Positions 55,290 to 64,000 of a stretch of 64,000 bases of DNA are shown piece after piece. The position numbers were made by a program, and so were the translations under genes. The notes below the pieces were generated by a model, which was not told the DNA's origin, searched no databases, and saw nothing but the letters and a program-made list of their open reading frames with translations. Every line of letters begins with the position of its first letter. Within the stretch, counting starts at the first letter, position 1. Origin of the DNA: Bacteroidales bacterium (GTDB lineage: Bacteria > Bacteroidota > Bacteroidia > Bacteroidales > JAADGE01); contig JAIORQ010000072.1 in the NCBI GenBank assembly GCA_021108035.1, positions 24,915 to 88,914 on the forward strand, given 5' to 3'.

Positions 55290-58200
55290 ATGAAAAAAGT
55301 TATATTTTTAAGTTTAATAGTTTTCTTATTTGGTGAATTAGTGTTCTCCCAAAAACAAAATAATAAATGGCTTTACAATTTTGAAAAAGTAAAAACAATT
55401 GAATATAAAAAGAAGAAAAAAGAAGCAGATGAATTTGCTGTAAAAAACGGTTTGCCGATCAAACAAGTTTTACCGGACGGTACAGTTATGGAAATTCAAG
55501 AAATTCTTAACGGAGTTCCGCAATATTATAAAACCGACAATGCCGGTGCCTCACAAACATCAAGAGCCAATACTTTATATTCCGGTGGCGGACTTGGACT
55601 AAATGTAACAGGAAATGGTTACAGTAAAGTAGGAGAATGGGATGGTGGTAAAGTAAGAAATACTCATCAGGAATTTGGAGGCAGAATTACACTTGGAGAC
55701 GGAGCTGCAACTTTAAGCGACCATTCTACTCATGTTGCAGGAACAATTATTGCTGCCGGTGGTTTTGATGCGAATGCAAAAGGAATGGCTTATCAAGCTA
55801 ATCTTACAACTTATGAATGGACAAATGATGAAGCTGAAATGGCAGCAGCAGCAGCGGCAGGTATGGAAATATCTAATCATTCTTATGGATACATAAGAGG
55901 TTGGTATTATAACGGTTCAAGTTGGATATGGTATGGTGATCAAGGTATAAGCAATGTTGAAGATTATTTATTTGGTTTTTACAATTCATCATCACAAGAT
56001 ATTGATAATATTGCTTATAATGCACCAAATTATTTGATATGTAAATCTTCAGGTAATGACAGAGGAGACGGACCCGGAGCAAATCCTCCAACAGCAGAAA
56101 TTGACGGAGGTGCCGACGGTTTTGATTGTATAGGAACAAAAGGAGTTGCCAAAAATATTTTAACAGTCGGGGCAGTCAATGAAGTCCAACTTTATACAGG
56201 TCCAAATGATGTTGTTATGAGTTCTTTCAGTAGTTGGGGACCGGCAGACGACGGACGTATTAAACCCGATATCTGTGCAAAAGGTGTAGATGTTTATTCA
56301 ACGAGTTCAGCTGCAGACGATGCTTATATTTCAAAAAACGGAACGTCTATGTCAACACCAAGTACAACCGGAACACTTGTTTTATTACAACAACATTACC
56401 AAAATACGCATACCGGCAGCATATTAAAAGCTGCAACTTTGAAGGCTCTTGTACTTAATACTGCCGATGAAGCAGGACCGGATATCGGACCTGATTACAT
56501 GTTCGGTTGGGGCTTATTAAATGCAAAACGTGCTGCAGAATTGATTAGCCAAGATGCTGACGGAATAAATGTTATTGATGAACAGACACTTTCAGACGGA
56601 GCCACATATTCACGTGATATTACAGTAGGATGTAAACCTGTAAAAATAACTATAGTTTGGACAGATCCGGCCGGAACACCAACTTCAGCTCAACTCAACC
56701 CGACAACATTAATGCTTGTTAATGATTTGGATTTGAGACTTACCGGACCGACCGGTACACATTATCCATGGAAATTAGACAGAAACAATCCTTCTGATGC
56801 TGCTACTAATTCAGGAGAGAATAATGTTGATAATGTTGAAACAGTTTATATTGAAAATCCGACTCCCGGAACCTATACAATTATAATTGATCATGACGGA
56901 ACCTTGGCAAGTTCGCAAGATTTTTCAATTATTATTCAAGGATTAAATGAGTTTACGGCAATACCGGCTGCTTGTTCTAATCTAATAAGTCCGACTGACG
57001 GAGCAACTAATTTGCCGATTTCAACAAGTATTATATGGAGTGAAGTTGCTGACGCAATATCATATGATGTTTATTTCGGTACAGATGCTGCTGCAACAAA
57101 TATTTTAAACGGTATAAATCAATGTGGCTCAACTGTTCTTTATGAATGTCTTAGCCCAAGCACAACATACTACTTTAAAATATACCCGCGAAATAATCAA
57201 GGGGCAAGAACAAGTTGTTCCACATGGTCTTTTACTACAGGCAATGCAAGTACATCTGCACTTTTCACAGAAAATTTTGATGCTTTAACAGAACCGAATG
57301 TCCCTTCAAATTGGATTCAAGAAACTAGTGATGATTTCAACTGGGAATCTGAATCCGGAACAACTCCATCTGGCAATACAGGACCTGATGATGATGTAAC
57401 AGGCGGAGGAAAATATATCTACACAGAAGCCAGTGATCCAAACTATCCAAATAAAACAGCTGTAATTTACACTCCTTATCTTGACTTAAGTGCTGTTACC
57501 GGAGCTGAGTTAGATTTTTATTACCACATGTACGGAGCAAATATGGGAACTCTTAATGTTGACATCTTTGATAACGGTGAGTGGCACAGCATACTCTCTA
57601 AATCAGGAGAACAACACTCTTCCGGCTCTGATGCATGGACACAGGTTACTACAGATCTGTCAAAATACAGAACTTGTCCTTATCAGCAAATCCGTTTTAA
57701 AGGTACAACTGACTGGTGGGATAGTGATATGGCTATTGATGAATTCGGTTTAACAGAAGTTGCCTGTACTCCGCCAAGTTCGCAAGCCACAAACTTCTCT
57801 GCAACACCGGATCAAAACTCAATTGACATCAGTTGGACAAGAGGTACACCCGACGGAGGACATAAAGTACTTGTTACAGCTCGTGAAGGAAGTGCCGTAA
57901 ATCAAGACCCGACTACAGGTACTACATATACGGCAAATGCTGCATTTGGTTCAGGAACACAAATAGGAACAGGTAATTTTGTAGTTTATGACGGTAACGG
58001 AACTTCTGTTACAATTACTAATTTAAATGCCGGAACTACATATCACTTCGCAATATATGAATATTTTTCACCGAGCTGTTATAATTTAACACAACTTGCA
58101 GGTAATGCTACAACCACAGCCCCAAGCAGCCCACCTTCAATTACATCTGTATCACCTGACAATTTCTTTGCTGATAAAGGAAAGCAAATAACAATTGACG

Positions 58201-61049
58201 GAACTGATCTGGCAGGAGCAACATCTGTTACAATTGGTGGTGTAAGCGGAACTATAAATACAAACACGGCAACTGAAATAATCGTAACATTCCCGGCAGG
58301 TTTTTATTCTGATAACACTCTGACTGTTACAACAGGAGGAGGTTCGGATACTGAAACATGTACAGTAAATACAAGAAATATTATTCCGGTTGGCGGAGGT
58401 ACAGATTTTCACACTTCAATACAAAGTGCATTGAACGGACTTTTTGCTTGGTACGGCACAACTTCTTTTGATGCCGGCCAATTAGCCGGAACAAAAACCA
58501 TTGATGTATATAACGGAACATATACTGATGAAGTTACTCCGAATGTAACCCTCGGAACAACAGCCGCCGAAAATCTGATCATTCAGAATCATACAGGAGA
58601 AAATCCTGTAATTGATGCATCAACGAATAACTTCGGAATTTATATCGGTGATTTGGATTATGTTCAAATCACAGGTTTTACTGTTCATTCTGCTGTTGAT
58701 GATAACATTTACACAGAAGGTGATAATAATACAATCAATTTGAACAGATGTTATGGAGCATCAACCGGTACAGGAATCGTTCTTAATGTGTCATTAAATT
58801 CTGATTTATCAAACAACCTCTTATATAATAATTATAATTACGGGTTAAGACTGATAGGTTCTAATAATACTGTTGTAAAAAATAATACAATAGCTGATAA
58901 CGGTCATGAGTCTAAAGGTCCGCCTTTGCCCGGTCCGTATATACCGGCACAATTATATGTTGAATCCGGAACAGGAGTTAATATAAGCAATAATATTTTT
59001 TATGCAAAAACGGGTACTAACATTTTTACTTTAATGACTGAATCAGGTATTACCGTAACATCAGACTTTAATACTTATTATAAGAACGGAAATACAAGTT
59101 TAGTTTTTTATAACGGAGCTCTTTATGCTGACATAGCAGCTTGGACAGGAAACGGTGCAGGTACAAATGATAAAGAAGGCGATCCTTTATTTGTAACAAA
59201 CGGAACAGACTTTCATATCTTCTCTGTTTATGATTCTTATCATACCGGTGAGTGGCCACCTACTACTGCTGTTGCAGGAACATGGACGGCCGATGCAAGT
59301 ACATCTCCTGCATTAGATGCCGGTAATCCTTTTGATGCTTTTACTAACGAACCTGTCAGCGGCGGAAGAATTAATCAAGGTGCATACGGTAATACAGTTC
59401 AAGCATCTAAATCAGGAGGAATAAGATGGGACGGATCAACAGATTCAGATTGGCAAACAACAACCAACTGGACACCTGAACAAATCCCTGCTTCAACAGA
59501 TGATGTTACAGTACCTGACGGATGTCCCAATTATCCTGTTATTGATGACGGCACAACAACAGCAGAATGTAATAATATTATAATTGAAGCAAATTCAAAT
59601 ATTGAAATTGCAGATAACGGGCAAATGACTGTTTCCGGTAATGTTACAAATAATGCCGGTGCTTCCGGAATTGCAGTAAAATCAAATACTTCCGGAGACG
59701 GATCATTAATAATAAACAATTCTGCAATTGATGCAACTGTTGAAAGATATTTATCTCATACAAACGGTGAGGAGGGCCAATGGCACTTTCTGGGATCTCC
59801 CGTAACAGCAGCTCCTGTAAGTTTATTTAATACAAATAATTTTTACGAATATGACGAAACTCAAGATGACTGGTGGACAGGAGCAACTTATTTCTTTAAC
59901 GGAACTTCCGGTTGGAATATTCCGGCAGGGAATCTTACAGTAGGACAAGGATATATTTATTATTATTATGAACATACCTTAAATTATCAAGGCACTTTAA
60001 ATCATAATGATGCCGGATATGATATAACTGCAGAATATACTTTACACTCCGGAAATGCAGGAAATGGCGATCCGTATACAAATTTTGACGGATGGAACTT
60101 ATTATCAAATCCTCACCCAAGTGTAATAGATTGGGAATCAATGAATAGAATAGATATTACATCAACTGTATACTATTATGATGACGGCAGCAATAATTAT
60201 GCTTATTATCCTGTCGGAGGACCGGGTGTAAACGGCGGTACTCAATATATTCCTTCCGGACAAGGGTTTTTTGTAAAATCTAATGATGGTGTTGACGGCG
60301 GAATATTGACAATTCCTAATTCTGCAAAAGTACATCATGATGAAAGCTTCAGGAAAACTGTTAAGATATATGATAATTTACTGAAATTAAGAATGGACTA
60401 TTCCGGTTATTCCGATGAAACTCTTGTAATGTTTAAAGATAATGCAACAATTGCTTTTGATGATCAATTTGATGCCTATAAAAGATTCTCTTGGAACGAT
60501 GATGTTATTCAAATCTATACATTCAATCCGGGAATCAATACCGATTTTGCAATTAACACTGTCTTTGGGAACGATGAAATTGTTATTCCGCTGGCTTTTA
60601 AAGTTAATACCGGTGATGTGTTTACAATTTATTCTAATGAATTCAATTTCGATGAATATAGTGTATTTTTATACGATACTGAAGAAGATATTTATACTGA
60701 ATTATCATTAGGAAAAACTTATTCTTTTAATTCAGAGCCCGGTACATTTACCGACAGATTTGAACTTATTTTCGAAAAATCAGCAGTTTCCGTTCCGCAA
60801 GCTTTCAATACATCGGTTGTATTATATCCGAATCCGAATACAGGATTATTCTATTTAACAGTCGGAAATAAAGCTTCTGACTTCAATGTTGAAATTACAA
60901 ATGTTACGGGACAAATTATTTACAAAAACACATTTGAAAACAACCTCACAACAGAGATCAACATGAACTCTCATTCAAGTGGTGTATATTTTGTGAAAAT
61001 AAAATTCAGTGATAATTCTGAAATAAATAAAAAAATAATATTAAAATAA
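55290..61049 (+). CDS. Giant secreted subtilisin-like (S8) protease with fibronectin, TIG, beta-helix and T9SS type A domains
   Basis: A 1919-residue secreted serine protease. Signal peptide 1-20. The S8 domain (about 95-420) has Asp118 in VGEWDGGKV, His148 in SDHSTHVAGT and Ser353 in NGTSMSTPS. Then a P-domain-like region (about 430-555, IVWTDPAGTPTSAQ), a fibronectin-like domain (to about 645), a jelly-roll/MAM-like domain (about 650-825), another fibronectin III domain (to about 940), IPT/TIG (about 947-1025), a beta-helix (about 1035-1300), a WDGSTDSDWQTTTNW module (about 1377) and a type A sorting domain (from about 1847, VVLYPNPNTGLFYLTVG). Adjacent paralogous C-termini indicate module duplication. 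Confidence 0.93.
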   Translation: MKKVIFLSLIVFLFGELVFSQKQNNKWLYNFEKVKTIEYKKKKKEADEFAVKNGLPIKQVLPDGTVMEIQEILNGVPQYYKTDNAGASQTSRANTLYSGGGLGLNVTGNGYSKVGEWDGGKVRNTHQEFGGRITLGDGAATLSDHSTHVAGTIIAAGGFDANAKGMAYQANLTTYEWTNDEAEMAAAAAAGMEISNHSYGYIRGWYYNGSSWIWYGDQGISNVEDYLFGFYNSSSQDIDNIAYNAPNYLICKSSGNDRGDGPGANPPTAEIDGGADGFDCIGTKGVAKNILTVGAVNEVQLYTGPNDVVMSSFSSWGPADDGRIKPDICAKGVDVYSTSSAADDAYISKNGTSMSTPSTTGTLVLLQQHYQNTHTGSILKAATLKALVLNTADEAGPDIGPDYMFGWGLLNAKRAAELISQDADGINVIDEQTLSDGATYSRDITVGCKPVKITIVWTDPAGTPTSAQLNPTTLMLVNDLDLRLTGPTGTHYPWKLDRNNPSDAATNSGENNVDNVETVYIENPTPGTYTIIIDHDGTLASSQDFSIIIQGLNEFTAIPAACSNLISPTDGATNLPISTSIIWSEVADAISYDVYFGTDAAATNILNGINQCGSTVLYECLSPSTTYYFKIYPRNNQGARTSCSTWSFTTGNASTSALFTENFDALTEPNVPSNWIQETSDDFNWESESGTTPSGNTGPDDDVTGGGKYIYTEASDPNYPNKTAVIYTPYLDLSAVTGAELDFYYHMYGANMGTLNVDIFDNGEWHSILSKSGEQHSSGSDAWTQVTTDLSKYRTCPYQQIRFKGTTDWWDSDMAIDEFGLTEVACTPPSSQATNFSATPDQNSIDISWTRGTPDGGHKVLVTAREGSAVNQDPTTGTTYTANAAFGSGTQIGTGNFVVYDGNGTSVTITNLNAGTTYHFAIYEYFSPSCYNLTQLAGNATTTAPSSPPSITSVSPDNFFADKGKQITIDGTDLAGATSVTIGGVSGTINTNTATEIIVTFPAGFYSDNTLTVTTGGGSDTETCTVNTRNIIPVGGGTDFHTSIQSALNGLFAWYGTTSFDAGQLAGTKTIDVYNGTYTDEVTPNVTLGTTAAENLIIQNHTGENPVIDASTNNFGIYIGDLDYVQITGFTVHSAVDDNIYTEGDNNTINLNRCYGASTGTGIVLNVSLNSDLSNNLLYNNYNYGLRLIGSNNTVVKNNTIADNGHESKGPPLPGPYIPAQLYVESGTGVNISNNIFYAKTGTNIFTLMTESGITVTSDFNTYYKNGNTSLVFYNGALYADIAAWTGNGAGTNDKEGDPLFVTNGTDFHIFSVYDSYHTGEWPPTTAVAGTWTADASTSPALDAGNPFDAFTNEPVSGGRINQGAYGNTVQASKSGGIRWDGSTDSDWQTTTNWTPEQIPASTDDVTVPDGCPNYPVIDDGTTTAECNNIIIEANSNIEIADNGQMTVSGNVTNNAGASGIAVKSNTSGDGSLIINNSAIDATVERYLSHTNGEEGQWHFLGSPVTAAPVSLFNTNNFYEYDETQDDWWTGATYFFNGTSGWNIPAGNLTVGQGYIYYYYEHTLNYQGTLNHNDAGYDITAEYTLHSGNAGNGDPYTNFDGWNLLSNPHPSVIDWESMNRIDITSTVYYYDDGSNNYAYYPVGGPGVNGGTQYIPSGQGFFVKSNDGVDGGILTIPNSAKVHHDESFRKTVKIYDNLLKLRMDYSGYSDETLVMFKDNATIAFDDQFDAYKRFSWNDDVIQIYTFNPGINTDFAINTVFGNDEIVIPLAFKVNTGDVFTIYSNEFNFDEYSVFLYDTEEDIYTELSLGKTYSFNSEPGTFTDRFELIFEKSAVSVPQAFNTSVVLYPNPNTGLFYLTVGNKASDFNVEITNVTGQIIYKNTFENNLTTEINMNSHSSGVYFVKIKFSDNSEINKKIILK

Positions 61050-61070
61050 ATTATTCCTAAACCTTTTTTT

Positions 61071-61104
61071 AAAACTCCGAATTTTTCAATTCGGAGTTTT
61101 TTTT
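61071..61104 (+). terminator. Strong hairpin terminator after the S8 protease gene
   Basis: AAAACTCCGAATT at 61071-61083 pairs exactly with AATTCGGAGTTTT at 61088-61100 around a four-base loop, followed by T through 61104. It resembles the terminator after the papain-like gene in core sequence (ACTCCG/CGGAGT). Confidence 0.9.
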
Positions 61105-61107
61105 ATC

Positions 61108-61391
61108 ACCCTTTTTAATACACTATTCAAACCATTTGGTATCCAAACATATCCGTCATTAGATAAACTATCTGAAAACTTTATTGTTCCCGTTGTTTAT
61201 AAATCCGAATCATCAGGAAAATTTAATATTACGGCAAGAAATATTGAAAATTTTTATGAGTATGAAAAAAGATTCTTATTTGATAAAGATTTGGATATAA
61301 AGACAAATCTGATTAAAATGACGGAATATATTTAATTGAAGTAATAAATAATACCGGAAGATATGTAGAAAAAGTATTTTTAATGCATTAA
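61108..61391 (+). pseudogene. Remnant of a T9SS cargo C-terminus
   Basis: Without a start codon, one frame reads KPFGIQTYPSLDKLSENFIV, PVVYKSESSGKFNITARNIE and FLFDKDLDIKTNLIKM to a stop at 61333-61335. A second frame one base back continues LIEVINNTGRYVEKVFLMH to 61391, the usual end of a T9SS sorting domain. The layout matches the region before the sorting domain in the two proteases upstream (FDKTLSIPVKFLNTGKKFTL). So this is a decayed end of a third cargo gene, cut off at its 5' side by the terminator and broken by a frameshift. It fills most of the 418-base gap here. Confidence 0.65.
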
Positions 61392-61467
61392 GAAATGATT
61401 AAGCATATAAGATCAGCCAATCTTTATATGTTTTTTTTGGAAAGAAATTGAAATGAGTAATTATGAC

Positions 61468-61992
61468 TTATTGAATTGTTTCAATCCCGCAAAACAAGAA
61501 CGCTCCTTTATCTTTTTTGAATCTTAATGCCATTTCAGCTCCGGCAAAATCCTCATCAGGATCAGATATGGTAATATAAAACTTGTATTCTGAGTCAAGA
61601 TCATCAGATTTAATTATGCGCAACTTCGAGAGATCATCCATCCTGTTAATTAAATTCTTATCAAATACAAATTGCAACTCTTCATTAACAAATGATTCAA
61701 AAGGAACATAAAAAAAGTTAGTATATATATTTCGTTTTTCTTCATAATCACTTTCGCTAAGCTCAACAGATTGGCTGCACAAAAACTCATTATTACCCAT
61801 ATACATAGAAAACTTGACAGAATCAGCACAAAGGTATTTTAATTGTTTTTTATCGGCTTTTTTTACGGCTTGTTTAAAATTAGTCCATGTTTCTTTTAAT
61901 CCGGGGACATTTTCTATGTCTGTAGAAGTTTGTGAAAAGATTATACTTGAAACAAATATTGCAACAAGTGTAAAAATGATTATTTTTTTCAT
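61468..61992 (-). CDS. Exported protein of unknown function
   Basis: A 174-residue protein with a clear signal peptide (1-20, ending IIFSQ) and a mature part rich in charged residues. The segment WTNFKQAVKKADKKQLKYLC followed by beta-rich stretches (FYITISDPDEDFAGAEMALR) suggests a small alpha/beta fold such as an NTF2-like or SnoaL-like domain, but I do not recognise a named family. It stands alone on this strand. Two cysteines (in LKYLCAD and EFLCSQ) might form a disulfide. The role is unknown. Confidence 0.7.
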   Translation of the reverse strand: MKKIIIFTLVAIFVSSIIFSQTSTDIENVPGLKETWTNFKQAVKKADKKQLKYLCADSVKFSMYMGNNEFLCSQSVELSESDYEEKRNIYTNFFYVPFESFVNEELQFVFDKNLINRMDDLSKLRIIKSDDLDSEYKFYITISDPDEDFAGAEMALRFKKDKGAFLFCGIETIQ

Positions 61993-62240
61993 TTGATATA
62001 AATAACAGAATAAAGTAAATTATCTGAATAACAGCAAGTTATAAGCATTAATAGGATTTAGTCGAATCAAATATATTCAGATTCATTCATAAGTTGCTTA
62101 AAAAATCAAGGAATTTATTAACAAAGTATTAACATCTGTTAAGGGGATATAAAATTAGAGTTGTCATAATACAAAAAAAATTATGGAAAACTAATAATAA
62201 TTTAATCTATTAAATAAATAATAAACTTAACTCAAAAATT

Positions 62241-64000
62241 ATGAAACGTATAACTATCCTCCTCATTTCATTACTTCTTATAACAGGCTTCATCAATTCT
62301 CAAAATATCATTACCGGATTTGTAAGTGATGAATCCGGTGAAGCTCTGCCGGGTGTTTTAGTTCAGGCAAAAGGAACAAAAATAAGCACATTAACAAAAG
62401 CAGACGGAACTTATTCCATTAATATTAATTCATATGTTAATACCCTAATATTCTCCTTTATCGGAATGAAAACAACAGAAAAAGAAATAACAGGAAACAT
62501 TTTAAATGTAATAATGATTCCTGAATCCGATGATCTTGACGAAGTAGTTGTTACAAGTATATCTGAAGACGCTTCCGGTGAGACACGAAAAGGAATATTA
62601 GATTCCAAAAAATCCGGAAAACTCAAAAGAGGTGAAGACAGATATGTACCTATGTCAGTGTATCATACTGAAGAAAGTGTTGCATGCGATTATGAAAAAT
62701 CTGATTATATAAGTTCTGACGGTAATGTTGACAAAGATATCAGAAGCGGATTATTAACCGCAGGGGAACTTAATGATTACGGAAAATGGGAACTGTGGCA
62801 AGATATTTCGGATAACCAATTAAAATCATACAAAACAATTTGGCAAATGAAGCCTCAAGAACGTTATTGCGTTCAAATTACAAATTATTCCGACAGGCCG
62901 GTTGTTAATGCCACCGTATATCTTAAAACAAAGAAAGGAGATACAATTTGGACTGCATCAACAGATAATACAGGCAAAGCCGAATTATGGATGAATATGT
63001 ATGACAGTGCATACTCTTCAAAAGATTTGTTTATTGATGTAAGAAATGAAAATCAATCCTTTAAATTAAATAAACCGGAAAAATTTCATGACGGAATTAA
63101 TTTTATAAATATACCGGCTCAATGTAATATTCCGGATTTTGCAGATATAGCATTTGTTGTAGATGCAACGGGTTCAATGGGTGATGAAATTGCATATTTA
63201 AAAGCTGAATTGGAAGATGTACTTCAAAAAATAAAAAAACAACATAAAGATATAACCGTAAATACGGCAAGTGTTTTTTACAGAGATAAAACTGATGCCT
63301 ATTTAGTAAGAAAATCTGATTTTACCCATGATATAAAAACAACAATTAATTTCATCAGAGAACAAGCTGCAGGCGGCGGCGGAGATTTTCCGGAAGCTGT
63401 TGATGCCGGTTTAAATACGGCAATAAATGAATTATCATGGACAGAAGATGCACTTGCAAAAGTTATCTTTCTAATATTAGATGCACCTCCTCACGGAGAT
63501 TCTGAAAGTGTTAAAAAAATTCAAGAACTTACAAAAAAAGCAGCTGAAAAAGGTATTCGCATTATTCCGGTTACGGCAAGCGGTATTGATAAAAGCACTG
63601 AATATCTGATGCGATCAATGGCTCTTGCTACTAACGGAACATATGTTTTCTTAACCGATGACAGCGGTATAGGAAATGCTCATATAGAACCGACTACTGA
63701 TGAATATCAAGTTGAATTTTTGAATGATGTATTCATCAGACTTATAAAACAATACCTCACTGCACCCAAATGCGAAGAAAATATCACTTACGATGAAGAA
63801 GAAATTCAAGATACATCTTTTATAACAGATAATTCGATGAAAAATGATACAACAATGCTCGGTGATCCTGATCATACTGAAATTGATCCGAATGAAGCAC
63901 TCGGTAAAGTAAAATACTACCCTAATCCTACGGTTGATATTTTAAATATTGAAGTAAGCGGTGAAATGGAAGAAATGTTCTTGGCAGATGTATCAGGAAA
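62241..64000 (+). CDS. Surface protein with carboxypeptidase-regulatory-like and von Willebrand factor A domains, T9SS type (partial, cut by window end)
   Basis: An open frame from the ATG at 62241 runs past the window end (586 codons seen). Signal peptide 1-20 (ending FINSQ), then a carboxypeptidase-D regulatory-like domain (about 22-105): ITGFVSDESGEALPGVLVQA, SFIGMKTTEKEI and LDEVVVTSI, as in TonB-linked surface proteins. A von Willebrand factor A domain lies at about 300-510 with the metal-ion site DATGSMGDE (Asp308), AAGGGGDFPEAVDAGL and ILDAPPHGDSE. After it, KVKYYPNPTVDILNIEVSG is the start of a type A sorting domain, so the protein ends shortly outside the window. It probably binds a protein or matrix partner. 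Confidence 0.88.
   Translation, partial: MKRITILLISLLLITGFINSQNIITGFVSDESGEALPGVLVQAKGTKISTLTKADGTYSININSYVNTLIFSFIGMKTTEKEITGNILNVIMIPESDDLDEVVVTSISEDASGETRKGILDSKKSGKLKRGEDRYVPMSVYHTEESVACDYEKSDYISSDGNVDKDIRSGLLTAGELNDYGKWELWQDISDNQLKSYKTIWQMKPQERYCVQITNYSDRPVVNATVYLKTKKGDTIWTASTDNTGKAELWMNMYDSAYSSKDLFIDVRNENQSFKLNKPEKFHDGINFINIPAQCNIPDFADIAFVVDATGSMGDEIAYLKAELEDVLQKIKKQHKDITVNTASVFYRDKTDAYLVRKSDFTHDIKTTINFIREQAAGGGGDFPEAVDAGLNTAINELSWTEDALAKVIFLILDAPPHGDSESVKKIQELTKKAAEKGIRIIPVTASGIDKSTEYLMRSMALATNGTYVFLTDDSGIGNAHIEPTTDEYQVEFLNDVFIRLIKQYLTAPKCEENITYDEEEIQDTSFITDNSMKNDTTMLGDPDHTEIDPNEALGKVKYYPNPTVDILNIEVSGEMEEMFLADVSG

Noticed and set aside
55873..60141. Several antisense frames of 60-90 codons inside the S8 protease gene
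   Set aside because: They are shadows of the coding frame, with no start context, no homology pattern and biased composition.
1..64000. tRNA, rRNA or T9SS core machinery genes
   Set aside because: No cloverleaf-like or rRNA-like stretch was seen on either strand, and the T9SS signals belong to cargo only; no Por or Gld translocon genes are present in the window.

Overview
This window comes from a member of the Bacteroidota, most like a Bacteroidales or Marinilabiliales-type marine or anaerobic lineage. The DNA is clearly AT-rich. Many proteins are exported and carry type IX secretion (T9SS) C-terminal sorting domains of both type A and type B. Lipoproteins, DUF5683, DUF6702, DUF5063 and GxxExxY families are present. 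Gene starts lack Shine-Dalgarno sequences, and some upstream regions carry the Bacteroidota -7 motif TAnnTTTG. No rRNA, tRNA, CRISPR array or intact transposase was seen.

Layout. (1) 0-8 kb: a DUF5683 protein and an MltD-type murein transglycosylase, then two SGNH-fold proteins and an MBOAT acyltransferase that look like a cell-surface glycan O-acetylation module. A decayed VapBC toxin-antitoxin pair sits inside this module. (2) 8-10 kb: a nitrilase-family amidase, a GxxExxY gene bracketed by four copies of a palindromic repeat, and an acyltransferase. (3) 10-15.5 kb: an overlapping trio (DUF1848, DUF6702 and a T9SS type B surface protein), followed by a TPR protein. (4) 15.6-37 kb: a surface polysaccharide locus. 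It encodes a sugar aminotransferase, a Wzz-like protein, two ligase/polymerase proteins, an initiating sugar transferase with its acetyltransferase, the UDP-L-FucNAc trio CapE/CapF/CapG, glycosyltransferases, a Wzx flippase, a NeuB-like synthase fused to a cupin, a CMP-nonulosonate synthetase fused to a phosphatase, a broken UDP-GlcNAc 4-epimerase and a deacetylase-like protein. (5) 37-50 kb: mostly housekeeping genes (surE, a thioesterase, dsbD and a paralogue of its N-terminal domain, rlmB, lpxB, ribonuclease G, HU, ftsE and a 30-residue basic ribosomal-type protein), mixed with a PKD lipoprotein, a chagasin-like inhibitor and a secreted nuclease-like protein. (6) 50-64 kb: two giant secreted proteases, one papain-like and one subtilisin-like, that share the same C-terminal module series. 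A decayed third copy of that C-terminus, a small exported protein and the start of a von Willebrand factor A surface protein follow.

The genes work together mainly at the cell envelope: building, exporting and acetylating a glycan, remodelling peptidoglycan, and exporting large T9SS cargo. The most notable signals beyond ordinary annotation are: the triple nested inverted repeat at 38.6-38.9 kb; the antitoxin left next to a gutted toxin; the epimerase that lost its active-site segment; the twin proteases built on one C-terminal chassis, with a chagasin-like lipoprotein in the neighbourhood; and the NeuB-SAF-cupin fusion beside a NeuA-phosphatase fusion.
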